DNA of 64,000 bases from Brevibacillus dissolubilis. GTDB taxonomy: Bacteria > Bacillota > Bacilli > Brevibacillales > Brevibacillaceae. Positions 1-8,285 of the stretch are shown piece by piece (position 1 is the stretch's first letter; the number at the start of each line of letters is the position of its first letter). The notes beneath the pieces are model-generated. The model made no database searches. It had not been told where the DNA came from and was given only the letters and a program-made list of their open reading frames with translations. The position numbers and the translations under genes are program-made. Where the stretch lies: assembly GCF_006170445.1 (NCBI RefSeq), contig NZ_VCNA01000010.1, positions 62,001-126,000 of the forward strand, given 5' to 3'.

Positions 1-2
1 TC

Positions 3-239
3 GAAGTGATCACCGACGAGACCCCGGCCACTTTCAAAGTAGAAGCCTGCAACAATGCCTATGACGAAACGCCGACATGGGAGGATGTGACCTACGCGGT
101 TCTCAACGGCGGATATCATCTCTTTTCCAACAAGAGCAAAACCGCTGAGAACTGGGGGATTAATCTCCGCATCACGGTTACAGCCAATGGTACGTATAGC
201 CCGATTGAGATTGACGGCTTCGGACTCGCATACGAATAG
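3..239 (+). CDS. C-terminal fragment of a phage-type structural protein
   Basis: The frame is already open at the left edge, so only the last 78 or so residues are present and the start lies outside the window. The visible part is rich in beta-type sequence (NLRITVTANGTYSPIEIDGF) and ends 17 bases before the next gene. I do not recognise a family. A tail, baseplate or host-contact protein is inferred only from the holin and endolysin genes that follow in the same orientation. Confidence in coding is good because of frame, spacing and operon context; the function is inference. Confidence 0.55.
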   Translation, partial: EVITDETPATFKVEACNNAYDETPTWEDVTYAVLNGGYHLFSNKSKTAENWGINLRITVTANGTYSPIEIDGFGLAYE

Positions 240-256
240 AACAGGAGTGATCCATT

Positions 257-718
257 TTGCGCGTACTCAAATCTACGGATTTAAGCACCCTGCGCGCCGA
301 ACAGGAGCAGCAAGCCCGCCAGCTAAAATGGCGGGAACTCCTCTCGCGCAAGCAACAGGGCCAAGATATCTCTGATGAACTGACAGACTTTCTCTCTACC
401 AAAGAGGAAGTCTATCTTTTTTTCGCTGACTTGTTCACGCATCCGTACCGCCAGACTGCTGTACTGGATGCACTGGAGACACAGGTTGACCTCGTAACCG
501 ACCTGACTCTTATTCTGGCCGAGCAGCTCAATCCATCTCTCACCGAAGCCCAGCAAAAGGCGGTGCAGGCGATCAAAAACCAGCTCCTGCCGCTTCGGGC
601 CATCGCGTTGTCTGAGGCAGCCGACAACTACCGCTTCGCCAATCTGCTTGCGCAAAAAGAGCAGACGCGCAGCCTGCAGGAAGAGTACTTCCTATTAAAG
701 GAGGCCAAATCAGAGTGA
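257..718 (+). CDS. Hypothetical helical protein of phage cassette
   Basis: This 153-residue, highly charged and probably all-helical protein has no motif I recognise. TTG is chosen as the start because an aggag ribosome binding site lies eight bases upstream and no in-frame ATG gives a better fit. The stop overlaps the next start in a GTGA junction, so the two are translationally coupled. It has no signal peptide or membrane segment. Position between a tail-type gene and a holin suggests a small phage structural or assembly protein, but the sequence itself does not show this. Confidence 0.6.
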   Translation: MRVLKSTDLSTLRAEQEQQARQLKWRELLSRKQQGQDISDELTDFLSTKEEVYLFFADLFTHPYRQTAVLDALETQVDLVTDLTLILAEQLNPSLTEAQQKAVQAIKNQLLPLRAIALSEAADNYRFANLLAQKEQTRSLQEEYFLLKEAKSE

Positions 719-1176
719 CCCATCTTCAACGCTTCGACCTTCTGTTCGTGAAGGGGGAGTCTGTCATCGGGCGTACGATCCGCCGGGTGACGGGCTCTCC
801 CTATTCTCATGTCGCCATCGTGCTAGATCCATGGCATGTGGCGGAGACGGACTGGCGCTATCCGCTCAAGGTGCGTCATCTCAATTATCCACGCGGTACG
901 TACGATGTCTTCCGCTATCAGGGAGAGCTGTTTCACACCCAGATGATGGCGATGGATGATTTTTTGCATATGCACATCTCCACCCCGTATGACCTCGTAC
1001 AGACCGTCACGAACGGATTGAATCTCTTATGTGGTACACCGGTTATCAACGATCATGGGCGCATGAACTGTACCGAGTTTGCCGCCCGTATGTTCGGTGC
1101 AGCCGGGGTTCTGATGCCCGCCGTGATCACACCGGGTGAATTTTCGCAGCATCCGCAGTTTCGAAAAATCGCCTGA
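715..1176 (+). CDS. Permuted papain-fold (NlpC/P60-like) protein
   Basis: The 153-residue product has the layout of the circularly permuted NlpC/P60 (YiiX/YaeF-like) fold. A histidine in an SPYSHVAIV segment lies near residue 31 and a cysteine in an MNCTEF segment near residue 118, so the His precedes the Cys, as in the permuted group. The opening segment FDLLFVKGESVIGRTIRRVT is also typical. Such proteins are thiol hydrolases acting on peptide or lipid amide/ester bonds; in a lysis cassette a cell-wall or tail-associated role is plausible but unproven. The GTG start overlaps the upstream stop by four bases and follows an aaaggagg site. Confidence 0.7.
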   Translation: MTHLQRFDLLFVKGESVIGRTIRRVTGSPYSHVAIVLDPWHVAETDWRYPLKVRHLNYPRGTYDVFRYQGELFHTQMMAMDDFLHMHISTPYDLVQTVTNGLNLLCGTPVINDHGRMNCTEFAARMFGAAGVLMPAVITPGEFSQHPQFRKIA

Positions 1177-1284
1177 TGGTTCAGGAGGTACTTGCCGCAA
1201 CAGCCGGGTAATCGGCATGCCGGGTGCCTGCTGCAGTCAGCCGCTATTATCATCCAAACATCATTCTGGGAAAGGAGAGAGTAC

Positions 1285-1704
1285 GTGAACGAGTACATCC
1301 TCAAATTCATCGTTGCTTTTTTTGGTACAGTCACAACTTACATGTTTGGAGGTTGGTCGCCTTTGCTGGAAGTTCTTGCATGGCTTGTCATCATTGATTA
1401 TGCAACTGGCGTGTACGCCGCGTTTGTCGAGAAGAAACTCTCCAGCAACGAAGGCTTTAAGGGACTTGGCAAAAAGGTACTGATTTTTTTCCTTGTCGCT
1501 GCCGCCCATAAGATGGATATCGCGCTCGGCACGCCGGGCTTCTTAGGTACGATTACCATCTACTTCTACATCGCCAACGAAGGGCTTTCACTGCTCGAAA
1601 ACGGCACCCGCGCCGGTCTGCCTGTCCCAGGTGCACTGCGCTCCGCTCTAATCCAACTCAAAAAACGTTCCGACCAGCATAATGACAACAAGGGGAGAGA
1701 GTAG
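1285..1704 (+). CDS. Phage holin, toxin-secretion/lysis family
   Basis: This 139-residue membrane protein resembles the phage_holin_4 (TcdE/Hol44-like) family. It has a hydrophobic N-terminal helix, a second hydrophobic segment ending in the family-typical run LVIIDYATGVYAAF, a short basic loop (KKLSSNEGFKGLGKK), further hydrophobic helices, and a charged tail. It would form the membrane lesion that releases the endolysin encoded next. GTG at 1285 was chosen because a strong aaaggagag site lies just before it; the reading frame is open further upstream, but that extension lacks a binding site. It ends one base before the endolysin start. Confidence 0.85.
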   Translation: MNEYILKFIVAFFGTVTTYMFGGWSPLLEVLAWLVIIDYATGVYAAFVEKKLSSNEGFKGLGKKVLIFFLVAAAHKMDIALGTPGFLGTITIYFYIANEGLSLLENGTRAGLPVPGALRSALIQLKKRSDQHNDNKGRE

Positions 1705-1705
1705 C

Positions 1706-2455
1706 ATGGATCTGAACACCCTGTTGCAAAAAAGCGAACCCCGTCTCAAAGGTCTCCATCCTAAGATCAGACAGGCAGCCCAAGAGCTGATCCGCCGTGC
1801 TCATGCACAAGGGATTTTCGTCCTGATCACACAGGGATTGCGAAGTATGGACCAGCAGGCCGAGATCTATGCTCAAGGTCGTACCAAGCCGGGTCGAATC
1901 GTCTCTTATGCCAAACCTGGATATTCGTATCACAACTATGGATTGGCCATAGATTACTGTCTGCTCGATGACTGTGGCAAAGCAGTCTGGACCGTCAACC
2001 ATGAATGGCGTGTGGTAGGCAGCATCGCCAAAACGCTTGGCTTTGAATGGGGTGGGGAGTGGTCTGACTTCAAGGATTATCCGCATCTGCAGATGACATT
2101 CGGCCTGTCTATCCGTCAACTGCTCGCTGGTCAGCGCCCATCCGTCCAACTCGATGATGACGCATGCCACCTGACCCTCAACGGCCAAAAGCTGCACACC
2201 GAAGGCACCCTCGAAGATGGGCGGGCGATCGTTCCTGTCCGTGCCTTTGCCCGCGAGCTGGGATGTGAACCGCTTGTTGGCTGGTGCAACACCACGGGGC
2301 GGGTTCTGATCGACGGCAAACCGCTGACCACCACCGATGTACGCAATGGTCATGGTCACGCATGGATTAAAGAGGTGGCCGGGCATCTTGGACTTGGAGT
2401 CGCATGGGATGGTGCAACCAAGACAGTCAAGCTGTCAGGCCGTGTAAAAGGGTAG
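1706..2455 (+). CDS. Phage endolysin: M15 L-Ala-D-Glu peptidase + CuAO-N domain
   Basis: The 249-residue protein has an N-terminal M15/VanY-type peptidase domain like CwlK (about residues 20-145). Zinc-ligand motifs are visible: SYHNYGLAID (His and Asp) and DYPHLQM (His). The C-terminal part (about 150-245) is a copper-amine-oxidase N1-type domain, recognisable by its IVPVRAFARELG segment, a module common in secreted Bacillota proteins. It should cut the stem peptide of peptidoglycan; there is no signal peptide, consistent with release through the adjacent holin. ATG at 1706 is preferred over 1682 because of the aggggagag site just before it. Confidence 0.85.
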   Translation: MDLNTLLQKSEPRLKGLHPKIRQAAQELIRRAHAQGIFVLITQGLRSMDQQAEIYAQGRTKPGRIVSYAKPGYSYHNYGLAIDYCLLDDCGKAVWTVNHEWRVVGSIAKTLGFEWGGEWSDFKDYPHLQMTFGLSIRQLLAGQRPSVQLDDDACHLTLNGQKLHTEGTLEDGRAIVPVRAFARELGCEPLVGWCNTTGRVLIDGKPLTTTDVRNGHGHAWIKEVAGHLGLGVAWDGATKTVKLSGRVKG

Positions 2456-2470
2456 CCATTTCTCCAACGC

Positions 2471-2515
2471 AAAAAGGCTTTCGTTTCGAGGGAGCACTCT
2501 TTGAAACGGAAGCCT
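2471..2515 (-). terminator. Intrinsic terminator of the coiled-coil gene
   Basis: A 13-bp stem with one mismatch (2475-2487 with 2503-2515) is followed on the minus strand by a run of T (complement of 2471-2475). It sits 20 bases after the stop of the minus-strand gene. On the plus strand there is no T-run, so it should stop only leftward transcription. Confidence 0.75.
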
Positions 2516-2536
2516 GATATACATACGATTTTTACC

Positions 2537-3424
2537 TTATGTGTTAAGGTCACCACGTCTTAGTTCACGCAGCTGTGCCTCGTGTGCGATGGAACGGATG
2601 GCGAGTGAGTCGATCATTTGATTCTGACGGTGTTGATCGTGATGAATCTTGCCGACGGTCTCTTCGATGAAGCCAGAACGTTCTTCCATGATGTCCATCC
2701 GCTCCTCTAATGCAGTCAACCGGTTTTCTACGTTGGCGATGCGGTCCTCGACTGACGTTAGGCGTGTTTCCACGAGAATCAGCCGGTTCTCCACAGCAGA
2801 TAATCGATTCTCCACGTTGCTCAACCGATCTTCCACATTCGTGAGTCGCGCCTCCACGTTGGTCATTCGTTCATCAAGCTTAGCGACGTGCTCCTCGACA
2901 CGGGTCATACGCTCCTCTACCCGAGTCAGCCGCTCGTCAAGCTTGATGACGTGGAGCGTCAAATTATCCAGCTTCGCCGAAATCTCCTCCTGACCTTCCC
3001 GCAACGAACGGGTGACCTGTGTCAGTTCCTCCTGACCCTTTTGCAATACCCAAACAGCCTTGTCCAAGCGCTCCTGCCCAGCGAGCAGGGAGTCAGTGAC
3101 CTTATCCAAGTGAGCCTGCCCAGCGAGCAGGGAGTCAGTGACCTTGTCCAAGCGTTCCTGCCCCGCGAGCAAGGAGTCAGTAACTTTGTCCAAGCGCTCC
3201 TGCCCCGCCAGGAGGGAGTCAGTAACTTTGTCCAAGCGCTCCTGTCCCGCAAGCAAGGAGTCAGTGACCTTATCCAAGCGCTCCTGTCCCGCAAGCAAGG
3301 AATCAGTGACCTTATCCAAGCGCTCCTGCCCCGCAAGCAAGGAGTCGGAAACTTTGTCCAAGCGCTCCTGCCCCTTCTGTAATACCTCCAACTTCTCCAA
3401 AACCAAGTCAATTTTATCTGTCAT
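2537..3424 (-). CDS. Coiled-coil protein with 14-residue tandem repeats
   Basis: The 295-residue protein is predicted to be almost entirely coiled coil, with no signal peptide or membrane segment. Residues 15-145 consist of 14-residue units of the form GQERLDKVTDSLLA (two heptads each), seven close copies followed by degenerate ones. Residues 155-250 are a run of heptads of the type RLTNVEDRLSNVENRL. Such rods usually act as spacers or scaffolds; no enzymatic domain is seen. ATG at 3424 was chosen, although an in-frame TTG three codons upstream is possible. The DNA repeats are nearly identical, so copy number probably varies among strains. Confidence 0.7.
   Translation of the reverse strand: MTDKIDLVLEKLEVLQKGQERLDKVSDSLLAGQERLDKVTDSLLAGQERLDKVTDSLLAGQERLDKVTDSLLAGQERLDKVTDSLLAGQERLDKVTDSLLAGQAHLDKVTDSLLAGQERLDKAVWVLQKGQEELTQVTRSLREGQEEISAKLDNLTLHVIKLDERLTRVEERMTRVEEHVAKLDERMTNVEARLTNVEDRLSNVENRLSAVENRLILVETRLTSVEDRIANVENRLTALEERMDIMEERSGFIEETVGKIHHDQHRQNQMIDSLAIRSIAHEAQLRELRRGDLNT
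3069..3362. repeat. Seven tandem 42-bp repeats inside a coding region
   Basis: Seven consecutive 42-bp units, 3069-3362, differ at only a few positions each. They encode the 14-residue coiled-coil repeat of the minus-strand gene, so copy-number change would keep the frame. Confidence 0.95.
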
Positions 3425-3635
3425 ATTCCTCAATCCTTCCTTCCCTCAGACAGCTTGATCACTTACCCCACAAGCATAAACCCGATTCGGAAAAATCATG
3501 GTTTTAAATAAAAAATAATTTATTCCAATTTGTACTAATCTAAAAAATAGACGAATGCCCCCTGATACCCGTCCATACCAAAACCGCTCCTTTTGCATTT
3601 CCTATCTATAGATTGATAACAAGGAGGGTGTAACC

Positions 3636-4034
3636 ATGTTCGATCCTTTTCAACGGTTTCCAGGGCGTCCGGGTCCAGGCTTTCCACCAGGTCAACCAGG
3701 TTTTCCGCCGGGGCAGCCAGGCTTTCCGCCAGGCGGTCCACAACAGGGAGGAATCCCAGCTCCACCACCACCCCCACCTGCTCAGGTACCTCAATTGCGT
3801 ATGGACCCACAGACCCAACAACAGTATGCAAGAGAAGGCATCAGACCTCGTTTTATTAGACCTTGCCTTTTCCGATACACGTTCGTATGGCTGCGCAACG
3901 GTAACAGCTTCTGGTTCTACCCTGTGTATGTGGACCGGAACGAAATGTTTGGTTACAGATGGAGATGGAGAAGAAATCAGTGGGAATGGACCAGCATTCG
4001 CCTGAACCGAATTGCATACTTCGACTGCTATTGA
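3636..4034 (+). CDS. Small Pro/Gly-rich protein with conserved aromatic C-terminal domain
   Basis: The 132-residue protein has a low-complexity N-terminal half (GFPPGQPGFPPGQPGFPPGG, then a run of seven prolines). The compact C-terminal half is rich in Trp, Phe, Tyr and Arg, with segments FRYTFVWLRNGNSFWFYPV and YRWRWRRNQWEWTSIRLNRI and two cysteines. I recall similar C-terminal domains in small proteins of spore-forming bacilli, often annotated as hypothetical or, wrongly, as transporters; the function is unknown to me. There is no signal peptide. A strong aaggaggg site precedes ATG, and a terminator follows directly, so it is a single-gene transcript. Confidence 0.75.
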   Translation: MFDPFQRFPGRPGPGFPPGQPGFPPGQPGFPPGGPQQGGIPAPPPPPPAQVPQLRMDPQTQQQYAREGIRPRFIRPCLFRYTFVWLRNGNSFWFYPVYVDRNEMFGYRWRWRRNQWEWTSIRLNRIAYFDCY

Positions 4035-4052
4035 TCAGCCTAAAGAAAGAAG

Positions 4053-4075
4053 AGCCGCCTCGTGCGGCTTTTTTC
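4053..4075 (+). terminator. Intrinsic terminator
   Basis: Stem agccgc/gcggct with a five-base loop, followed by a T-run, 18 bases after the stop of the Pro-rich protein gene. Confidence 0.9.
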
Positions 4076-4187
4076 TATTATTTGGGTATAGGTTTTCTTA
4101 TTTGCGATGCGTATAATTTTATCTATAATAAAGGGAGTCACTAATTAAAAAATACCGTCACTGCCGTATGGAAAAGGGGGTGGAGCG

Positions 4188-6611
4188 ATGGAATTAGAGC
4201 AATCTTACAGTGCAACGCTTGTGATGTTCTCCATCATAATAGCAAGCATCGCGTCTTACTCTGCTCTTGATCTGGCTGGACGTGTCAGTGCGACGAAAGG
4301 TCGGGCCAGATTGACATGGTTACTCGGCGGGGCATTTGCGATGGGAACGGGAATCTGGGCGATGCACTTCGTGGGCATGCTCGCGGTGCACATTGGGATT
4401 CCGGTTCATTATGATATGAGTCTGGTGCTTTTGTCCATTATCGCGGCGATGGTGGCATCCGGGATCGCTTTGGCAATCGTAAGCAATCCGGTACTTGGGA
4501 TCAAGAATTTGCTTGTCGGTGGATTTTGGATGGGGATGGGGATTGTCTCCATGCATTACATCGGAATGGCAGCGATGAAAATGAATGCGGTCATCCAGTA
4601 TGACCCACTTCTGTTTAGCCTCTCTGTTGCAGTGGCGATCGGGGTCTCGATTGTAGCGATGGCGATCTCCCACAGATTTCGTGATGAGCGGATGCGCGAC
4701 TCTTTTTGGTTAAAAGGGCTCGGGGGGCTGATCATGGGTCTGGCTGTTGCAGGTATGCACTACACGGGGATGGCAGCAGCCAGCTTCTATTCAACAGAAC
4801 ATGATGGAAGTCATACGCCATCTATGATGATCGATTCTGTCGCCTTTCCGTATTTTATCGGGGTGGCTACATTATTGCTGATGGTCATTGTCCTGTTGGG
4901 AGCAGCCAGCGACCGTCAGATCGGGAGAAAGTCGCTGATGCTCAAAGAGAGCGAGCAACGATACAAGTCCCTGTTTGACTACAACCAAGATGCCATCCTG
5001 TCATTTACGACAGATGGAATGCTTAACAGCATGAATCCCGCGATTACCAAGCTGACGGGCTACCGCATCGAGGAATTAACTGATACGATTCCGTTTATGT
5101 CTTTGATTGAGCCTGAGCATGTTGAGGTGGTACGTGAGCATTTTGTCAAGGCTTGTCAGGGAGAGTCACAGAACTTTGATGTAACGATCTTTCACCGTGA
5201 CGGTTATCGGCTTGAGATCAATGTGACCGACGTTCCGATCTTTGTAGATGAACAGATCGTCGGGGTATACGTCATCATCCGTGATATTACCGAGCGGAAA
5301 CAGACAGAAGAGCGGATTAATCATATGGCTTATCATGATATGTTGACCGATCTGCCCAACCGTCGTCTGTTCGATGAGCGGCTCAAGGAGGCCTTGTTAG
5401 ATGCAGAGCGGCAGGAGCAACCGCTGACCGTCATGTTTCTGGACACAGACCGTTTCAAGGTGATTAATGACTCGCTGGGACATGACTTCGGCGATCTGTT
5501 GCTGCAGTCGGTCGGCATACGCCTGAAAAACTGTGTCAGTTCGAACGACCTCGTCGCACGCATGGGGGGAGACGAATTCACCATCCTGCTTCCTGGACGT
5601 ACAGTCGAACAGGTGGAGGGGATCGCCAGCCAGATCTGCGAAGCGATTGAGCGGCCATTTATGATCCAGGGGCACGAGATACACATCACCACAAGCATCG
5701 GGATTGCCGCTTATCCAGACCACGGCACGGACTCGGTCACCCTGATGAAGCGGGCCGACACAGCCATGTACAAAGCCAAGGAAAAAGGCAAAAACAATTT
5801 CAAATGGTATTCCCCGGCGATGGATTCCCGAGCCTATGACCGGATGCTGTTGGAGAATGAATTGCACAAAGCATTGGAACGCGACGAATTTTTACTCTTT
5901 TACCAGCCGCAGATCGACGGCATCACGCGCCAGATTATCGGAGTAGAAGCGCTTGTCCGCTGGAAGCACTCCGAGCGGGGCATGGTTTCCCCCGGTGACT
6001 TTATCCCATTAGCTGAAGAAACCGGGCTGATTGTACCGATTGGAGAATGGGTTCTACGTACGGCTTGCCTGCAAAACAAACGCTGGCAGGAGCTTGGCTA
6101 TCCACCGCTCCGCATGTCAGTCAACCTCTCTTCCCGTCAATTCTGGCAACGCGACCTCGTACCAAGCATCGCCCATGTCTTGCGTGACACCGGGCTTGAC
6201 TCCAAGTATCTTGAGCTGGAGATCACCGAGAGCATGACCATGGATGTAAAACGTGCCATTGCAACGTTAGGAGAACTCAAGCAGCTCGGCGTCCAGATTG
6301 CAATCGACGATTTCGGCACCGGGTACAGTTCACTTAGCTATATCAAGAACTTTCCGGTAGACCGGCTCAAGATTGACCGTTCCTTTGTCATGGAACTGCT
6401 TGTTGACCAGAGCAACGCCGCGATCGTTGCGACTATTATCGCACTGGCCCACAACCTGAATCTGCAAGTGATTGCCGAAGGGGTGGAGACAGAAGCAGAG
6501 ATGTCGTTCCTCACCCAGTCTGGCTGTGACGAGATGCAGGGATATCTGATCGGCAAACCAGTTCCAGCAGATGAGTTTGAACGGATGTTTTTGACCCCGG
6601 CTCATGCGTAG
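4188..6611 (+). CDS. Membrane MHYT-PAS-GGDEF-EAL c-di-GMP enzyme (YkoW-like)
   Basis: The 807-residue protein makes and/or breaks cyclic di-GMP at the membrane. Residues 1-245 form a seven-helix MHYT sensor with three motifs, MHFVGM (about 59), MHYIGM (122) and MHYTGM (189), thought to bind a metal and a diatomic gas. A PAS domain follows (about 255-375), then GGDEF (about 380-545) with an intact ARMGGDEF site, then EAL (about 555-800). The EAL domain has its catalytic residues: [41 protein letters not shown] and IAEGVE. The allosteric RxxD inhibition site before GGDEF reads SSND, so its Arg is lost. Domain order matches B. subtilis YkoW. The start follows a strong ggggtgg site. Confidence 0.92.
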   Translation: MELEQSYSATLVMFSIIIASIASYSALDLAGRVSATKGRARLTWLLGGAFAMGTGIWAMHFVGMLAVHIGIPVHYDMSLVLLSIIAAMVASGIALAIVSNPVLGIKNLLVGGFWMGMGIVSMHYIGMAAMKMNAVIQYDPLLFSLSVAVAIGVSIVAMAISHRFRDERMRDSFWLKGLGGLIMGLAVAGMHYTGMAAASFYSTEHDGSHTPSMMIDSVAFPYFIGVATLLLMVIVLLGAASDRQIGRKSLMLKESEQRYKSLFDYNQDAILSFTTDGMLNSMNPAITKLTGYRIEELTDTIPFMSLIEPEHVEVVREHFVKACQGESQNFDVTIFHRDGYRLEINVTDVPIFVDEQIVGVYVIIRDITERKQTEERINHMAYHDMLTDLPNRRLFDERLKEALLDAERQEQPLTVMFLDTDRFKVINDSLGHDFGDLLLQSVGIRLKNCVSSNDLVARMGGDEFTILLPGRTVEQVEGIASQICEAIERPFMIQGHEIHITTSIGIAAYPDHGTDSVTLMKRADTAMYKAKEKGKNNFKWYSPAMDSRAYDRMLLENELHKALERDEFLLFYQPQIDGITRQIIGVEALVRWKHSERGMVSPGDFIPLAEETGLIVPIGEWVLRTACLQNKRWQELGYPPLRMSVNLSSRQFWQRDLVPSIAHVLRDTGLDSKYLELEITESMTMDVKRAIATLGELKQLGVQIAIDDFGTGYSSLSYIKNFPVDRLKIDRSFVMELLVDQSNAAIVATIIALAHNLNLQVIAEGVETEAEMSFLTQSGCDEMQGYLIGKPVPADEFERMFLTPAHA

Positions 6612-6630
6612 TGTATATCATATGTTTCTT

Positions 6631-6667
6631 AAGGCATGGAGACAGACGTCCATGTCTTTTATTTTTT
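6631..6667 (+). terminator. Intrinsic terminator
   Basis: A ten-bp stem (aaggcatgga with tccatgtctt, including G-T pairs) and a T-rich tail lie 20 bases after the c-di-GMP gene and just before the 3' end of the convergent regulator gene. Confidence 0.8.
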
Positions 6668-6676
6668 GACTGCTTA

Positions 6677-7558
6677 TTACAGCTTAACCCCAAACTGCCG
6701 CAGGTCCTCCTCCACATAAGGGATGAACATATCCTTCTTCTGCAAGGTAAAAATCATAATCGACTTCTCATACTGCTCCGCCGCTTCCGCGAGACGCCCC
6801 AGATAGGCGAGGTTGCGGCCTTTTTGATAATGCAATTCTCCGAATAGATACAGCACTTCATATGTGATACACAGGTTGATTCCCTGATCACAAAAAGCAA
6901 GTGATTCCTGATACTTCCCGCTGCTTGTCAGCGATTTCGCCAGATTATAGAGAATGCGCAGCTTGATCGTCCGATCCTGCAGTGAAGGCAGGCGCCCAAG
7001 CCGTTTGTTGGCATCAAGCAGCACCTCGGTGGCCCGCTCGAACTGCTTTTCGGCAAAATGGATCACCCCGATACTGACCATAATCTCAATCTCCCGCTCC
7101 GAATAGTTGCGCTCTGTCGTCTCTGTATGCGAAAGCGCCGAAGATAGCACCTCCAGCGCCTGCTCCTGATCCTCATACAGATGATAGAGGCAGATTCCCT
7201 TGTGCCAGAGAATGAACTGCTTATTCGGCTTACTCTGGAACAGTGGATTCGACTCCTCCCGCATCAAAATCTCCCAGACCTGCCGGTAATCACGGAACCG
7301 GATCGCCTGCCTGATCTGAAAAATCACCTCGTTGACATAATCCAGCCGAGGTGTCTCCATCACCCCGAAAAAATAATGCAGATCCACCCCAAGTCGTTTG
7401 GCCAGTCGGTACATGATCTCAACGGAAGGGAGGACTTGTCCTTTCTCGATTTTACTGATCTGGGCCTGGGTGCAGATCTGATCGGCCAGCTCTTTCTGAG
7501 TCAGCCCAAGTGCTTTGCGAAGCTCACGAATACTGGCTCCGACGTGTTCAACGTCCAT
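6677..7558 (-). CDS. HTH-XRE + TPR regulator of the RNPP (NprR/PlcR) type
   Basis: The 293-residue protein starts with an XRE helix-turn-helix (about residues 8-65, LTQKELADQICTQAQISKIE). About five TPR-like helical pairs follow to the C-terminus (for example ILYNLAKSLTSSGKYQESLAF). This is the layout of RNPP regulators such as NprR and PlcR, cytoplasmic transcription factors that bind a re-imported signalling peptide through the TPR domain. In Bacillus, NprR activates a neutral (M4) protease gene; three M4 genes lie about 9 kb away here, so a link is possible but only inferred. No peptide gene follows it; candidate small ORFs lie upstream at 7767-8059. Confidence 0.85.
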   Translation of the reverse strand: MDVEHVGASIRELRKALGLTQKELADQICTQAQISKIEKGQVLPSVEIMYRLAKRLGVDLHYFFGVMETPRLDYVNEVIFQIRQAIRFRDYRQVWEILMREESNPLFQSKPNKQFILWHKGICLYHLYEDQEQALEVLSSALSHTETTERNYSEREIEIMVSIGVIHFAEKQFERATEVLLDANKRLGRLPSLQDRTIKLRILYNLAKSLTSSGKYQESLAFCDQGINLCITYEVLYLFGELHYQKGRNLAYLGRLAEAAEQYEKSIMIFTLQKKDMFIPYVEEDLRQFGVKL

Positions 7559-7766
7559 TTTGTATCACCGCCCTGCTAAAATATAACAATGATTATATAG
7601 TCTGCCAATTCCAAAACGTCCACCTCTCATAATCGCGCCTAATCGTCTGAAATGGCTGAAAATGGCTGAAAACGGCGTTTTTTTCTTCGGTGGTAACAAG
7701 GTAAGATAGATACAAAGAGATAGAAACAAAGAAATAGAAAAATAAAGAGTAACGGGTGTAGAAAAC

Positions 7767-7850
7767 ATGAGCGATCTGGTAATCAAGTTTTTAGAGTGGG
7801 AGCGAGTCTTTTCTTCTATTATAGAAAGATTCGTGCTTTTTTTCAGCTAA
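7767..7850 (+). CDS. Possible 27-residue amphipathic peptide
   Basis: This ATG-initiated mini-ORF is divergent from the RNPP regulator and encodes 27 residues beginning MSDLVIKFLEWERVF. Positions 4, 8, 11, 15, 18, 22 and 25 are all hydrophobic (L, F, W, F, I, F, F), while charged residues fall on the other face, so it would make a clean amphipathic helix like secreted toxin-type or modulin-type peptides. The ribosome binding site is weak (cgggtg). It overlaps no other gene. This is a pattern-based suggestion; chance cannot be ruled out. Confidence 0.22.
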   Translation: MSDLVIKFLEWERVFSSIIERFVLFFS

Positions 7851-7852
7851 GA

Positions 7853-8059
7853 TTATCCAATATTTGCAACCGCCAAGCCCTCATACGGAACAACATGACC
7901 GTGACTGGGTTTCTGATCAATAGTCATCACAGCAGCAGGGCAGTACAGATACTCACGGATGCGATCATGATGACAGGCATAAGCATCATAGTGACCGGGA
8001 GCAAAAGAGCAGAGGCCAGACAGAAGCCAAGCCACAGAAAAACACAGAAGCTTGGGCAT
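7853..8059 (-). CDS. Possible small secreted protein upstream of RNPP regulator
   Basis: The frame encodes 68 residues starting MPKLLCFSVAWLLSGLCSFA, which reads like a signal peptide. A short His/Tyr/Cys-containing tail follows, ending in YEGLAVANIG. The second of two adjacent ATG codons is chosen because a gaagga ribosome binding site lies eight bases upstream. It is on the same strand as, and upstream of, the RNPP regulator gene. A secreted pro-peptide processed to a signal is one possible role. No family is recognised and codon usage was not tested, so this is a tentative call. Confidence 0.35.
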   Translation of the reverse strand: MPKLLCFSVAWLLSGLCSFAPGHYDAYACHHDRIREYLYCPAAVMTIDQKPSHGHVVPYEGLAVANIG

Positions 8060-8171
8060 CATCTGAGTCCTTCGCCGGAAGAGAAAGCATCGGCACTACC
8101 TGTCTGTAAAAGTAAACGATCGTGCATGACACAAGTCCGTGAGATCCAAAAAAACAAAGCAGGTTTTGGGC

Positions 8172-8201
8172 AAAAAGACTGGATAGGGGTCCAGTCTTTT
8201 T
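8172..8201. terminator. Strong bidirectional-type terminator
   Basis: A 12-bp perfect stem (aaaaagactgga with tccagtcttttt) around a six-base loop. A and T runs flank it on both sides, so it can act on either strand. It lies 85 bases before the amidase start and shows that some transcript ends here, although no firm plus-strand gene precedes it. Confidence 0.85.
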
Positions 8202-8285
8202 GTTATTTTTTACATAAACATAACTATAATAGAAGGAAGAGTATAGGTATTTCCGTAATATTAAGAAAAGAAGGAGGTGGAGTAG

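Larger units (their letters stand above)
7559..8285. other. 727-bp region without a firm gene
   Basis: This holds the promoter side of the RNPP regulator, with direct repeats of tgaaaatggc at about 7649-7672. It also has two weakly supported small ORFs (7767-7850 plus, 7853-8059 minus) and a strong terminator at 8172-8201. A 172-codon plus-strand frame (7796-8314) crosses that terminator and runs into the amidase gene, so I do not accept it. Confidence 0.6.

Noticed and set aside
3069-3362. Regular repeats as a possible CRISPR array
   Set aside because: Units are contiguous without unique spacers and are in phase with a coiled-coil reading frame.
7565-7786. 73-codon minus-strand frame with hydrophobic start, just upstream of the RNPP regulator
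   Set aside because: It lies in T-rich promoter DNA, has no ribosome binding site, and its hydrophobicity is explained by base composition.
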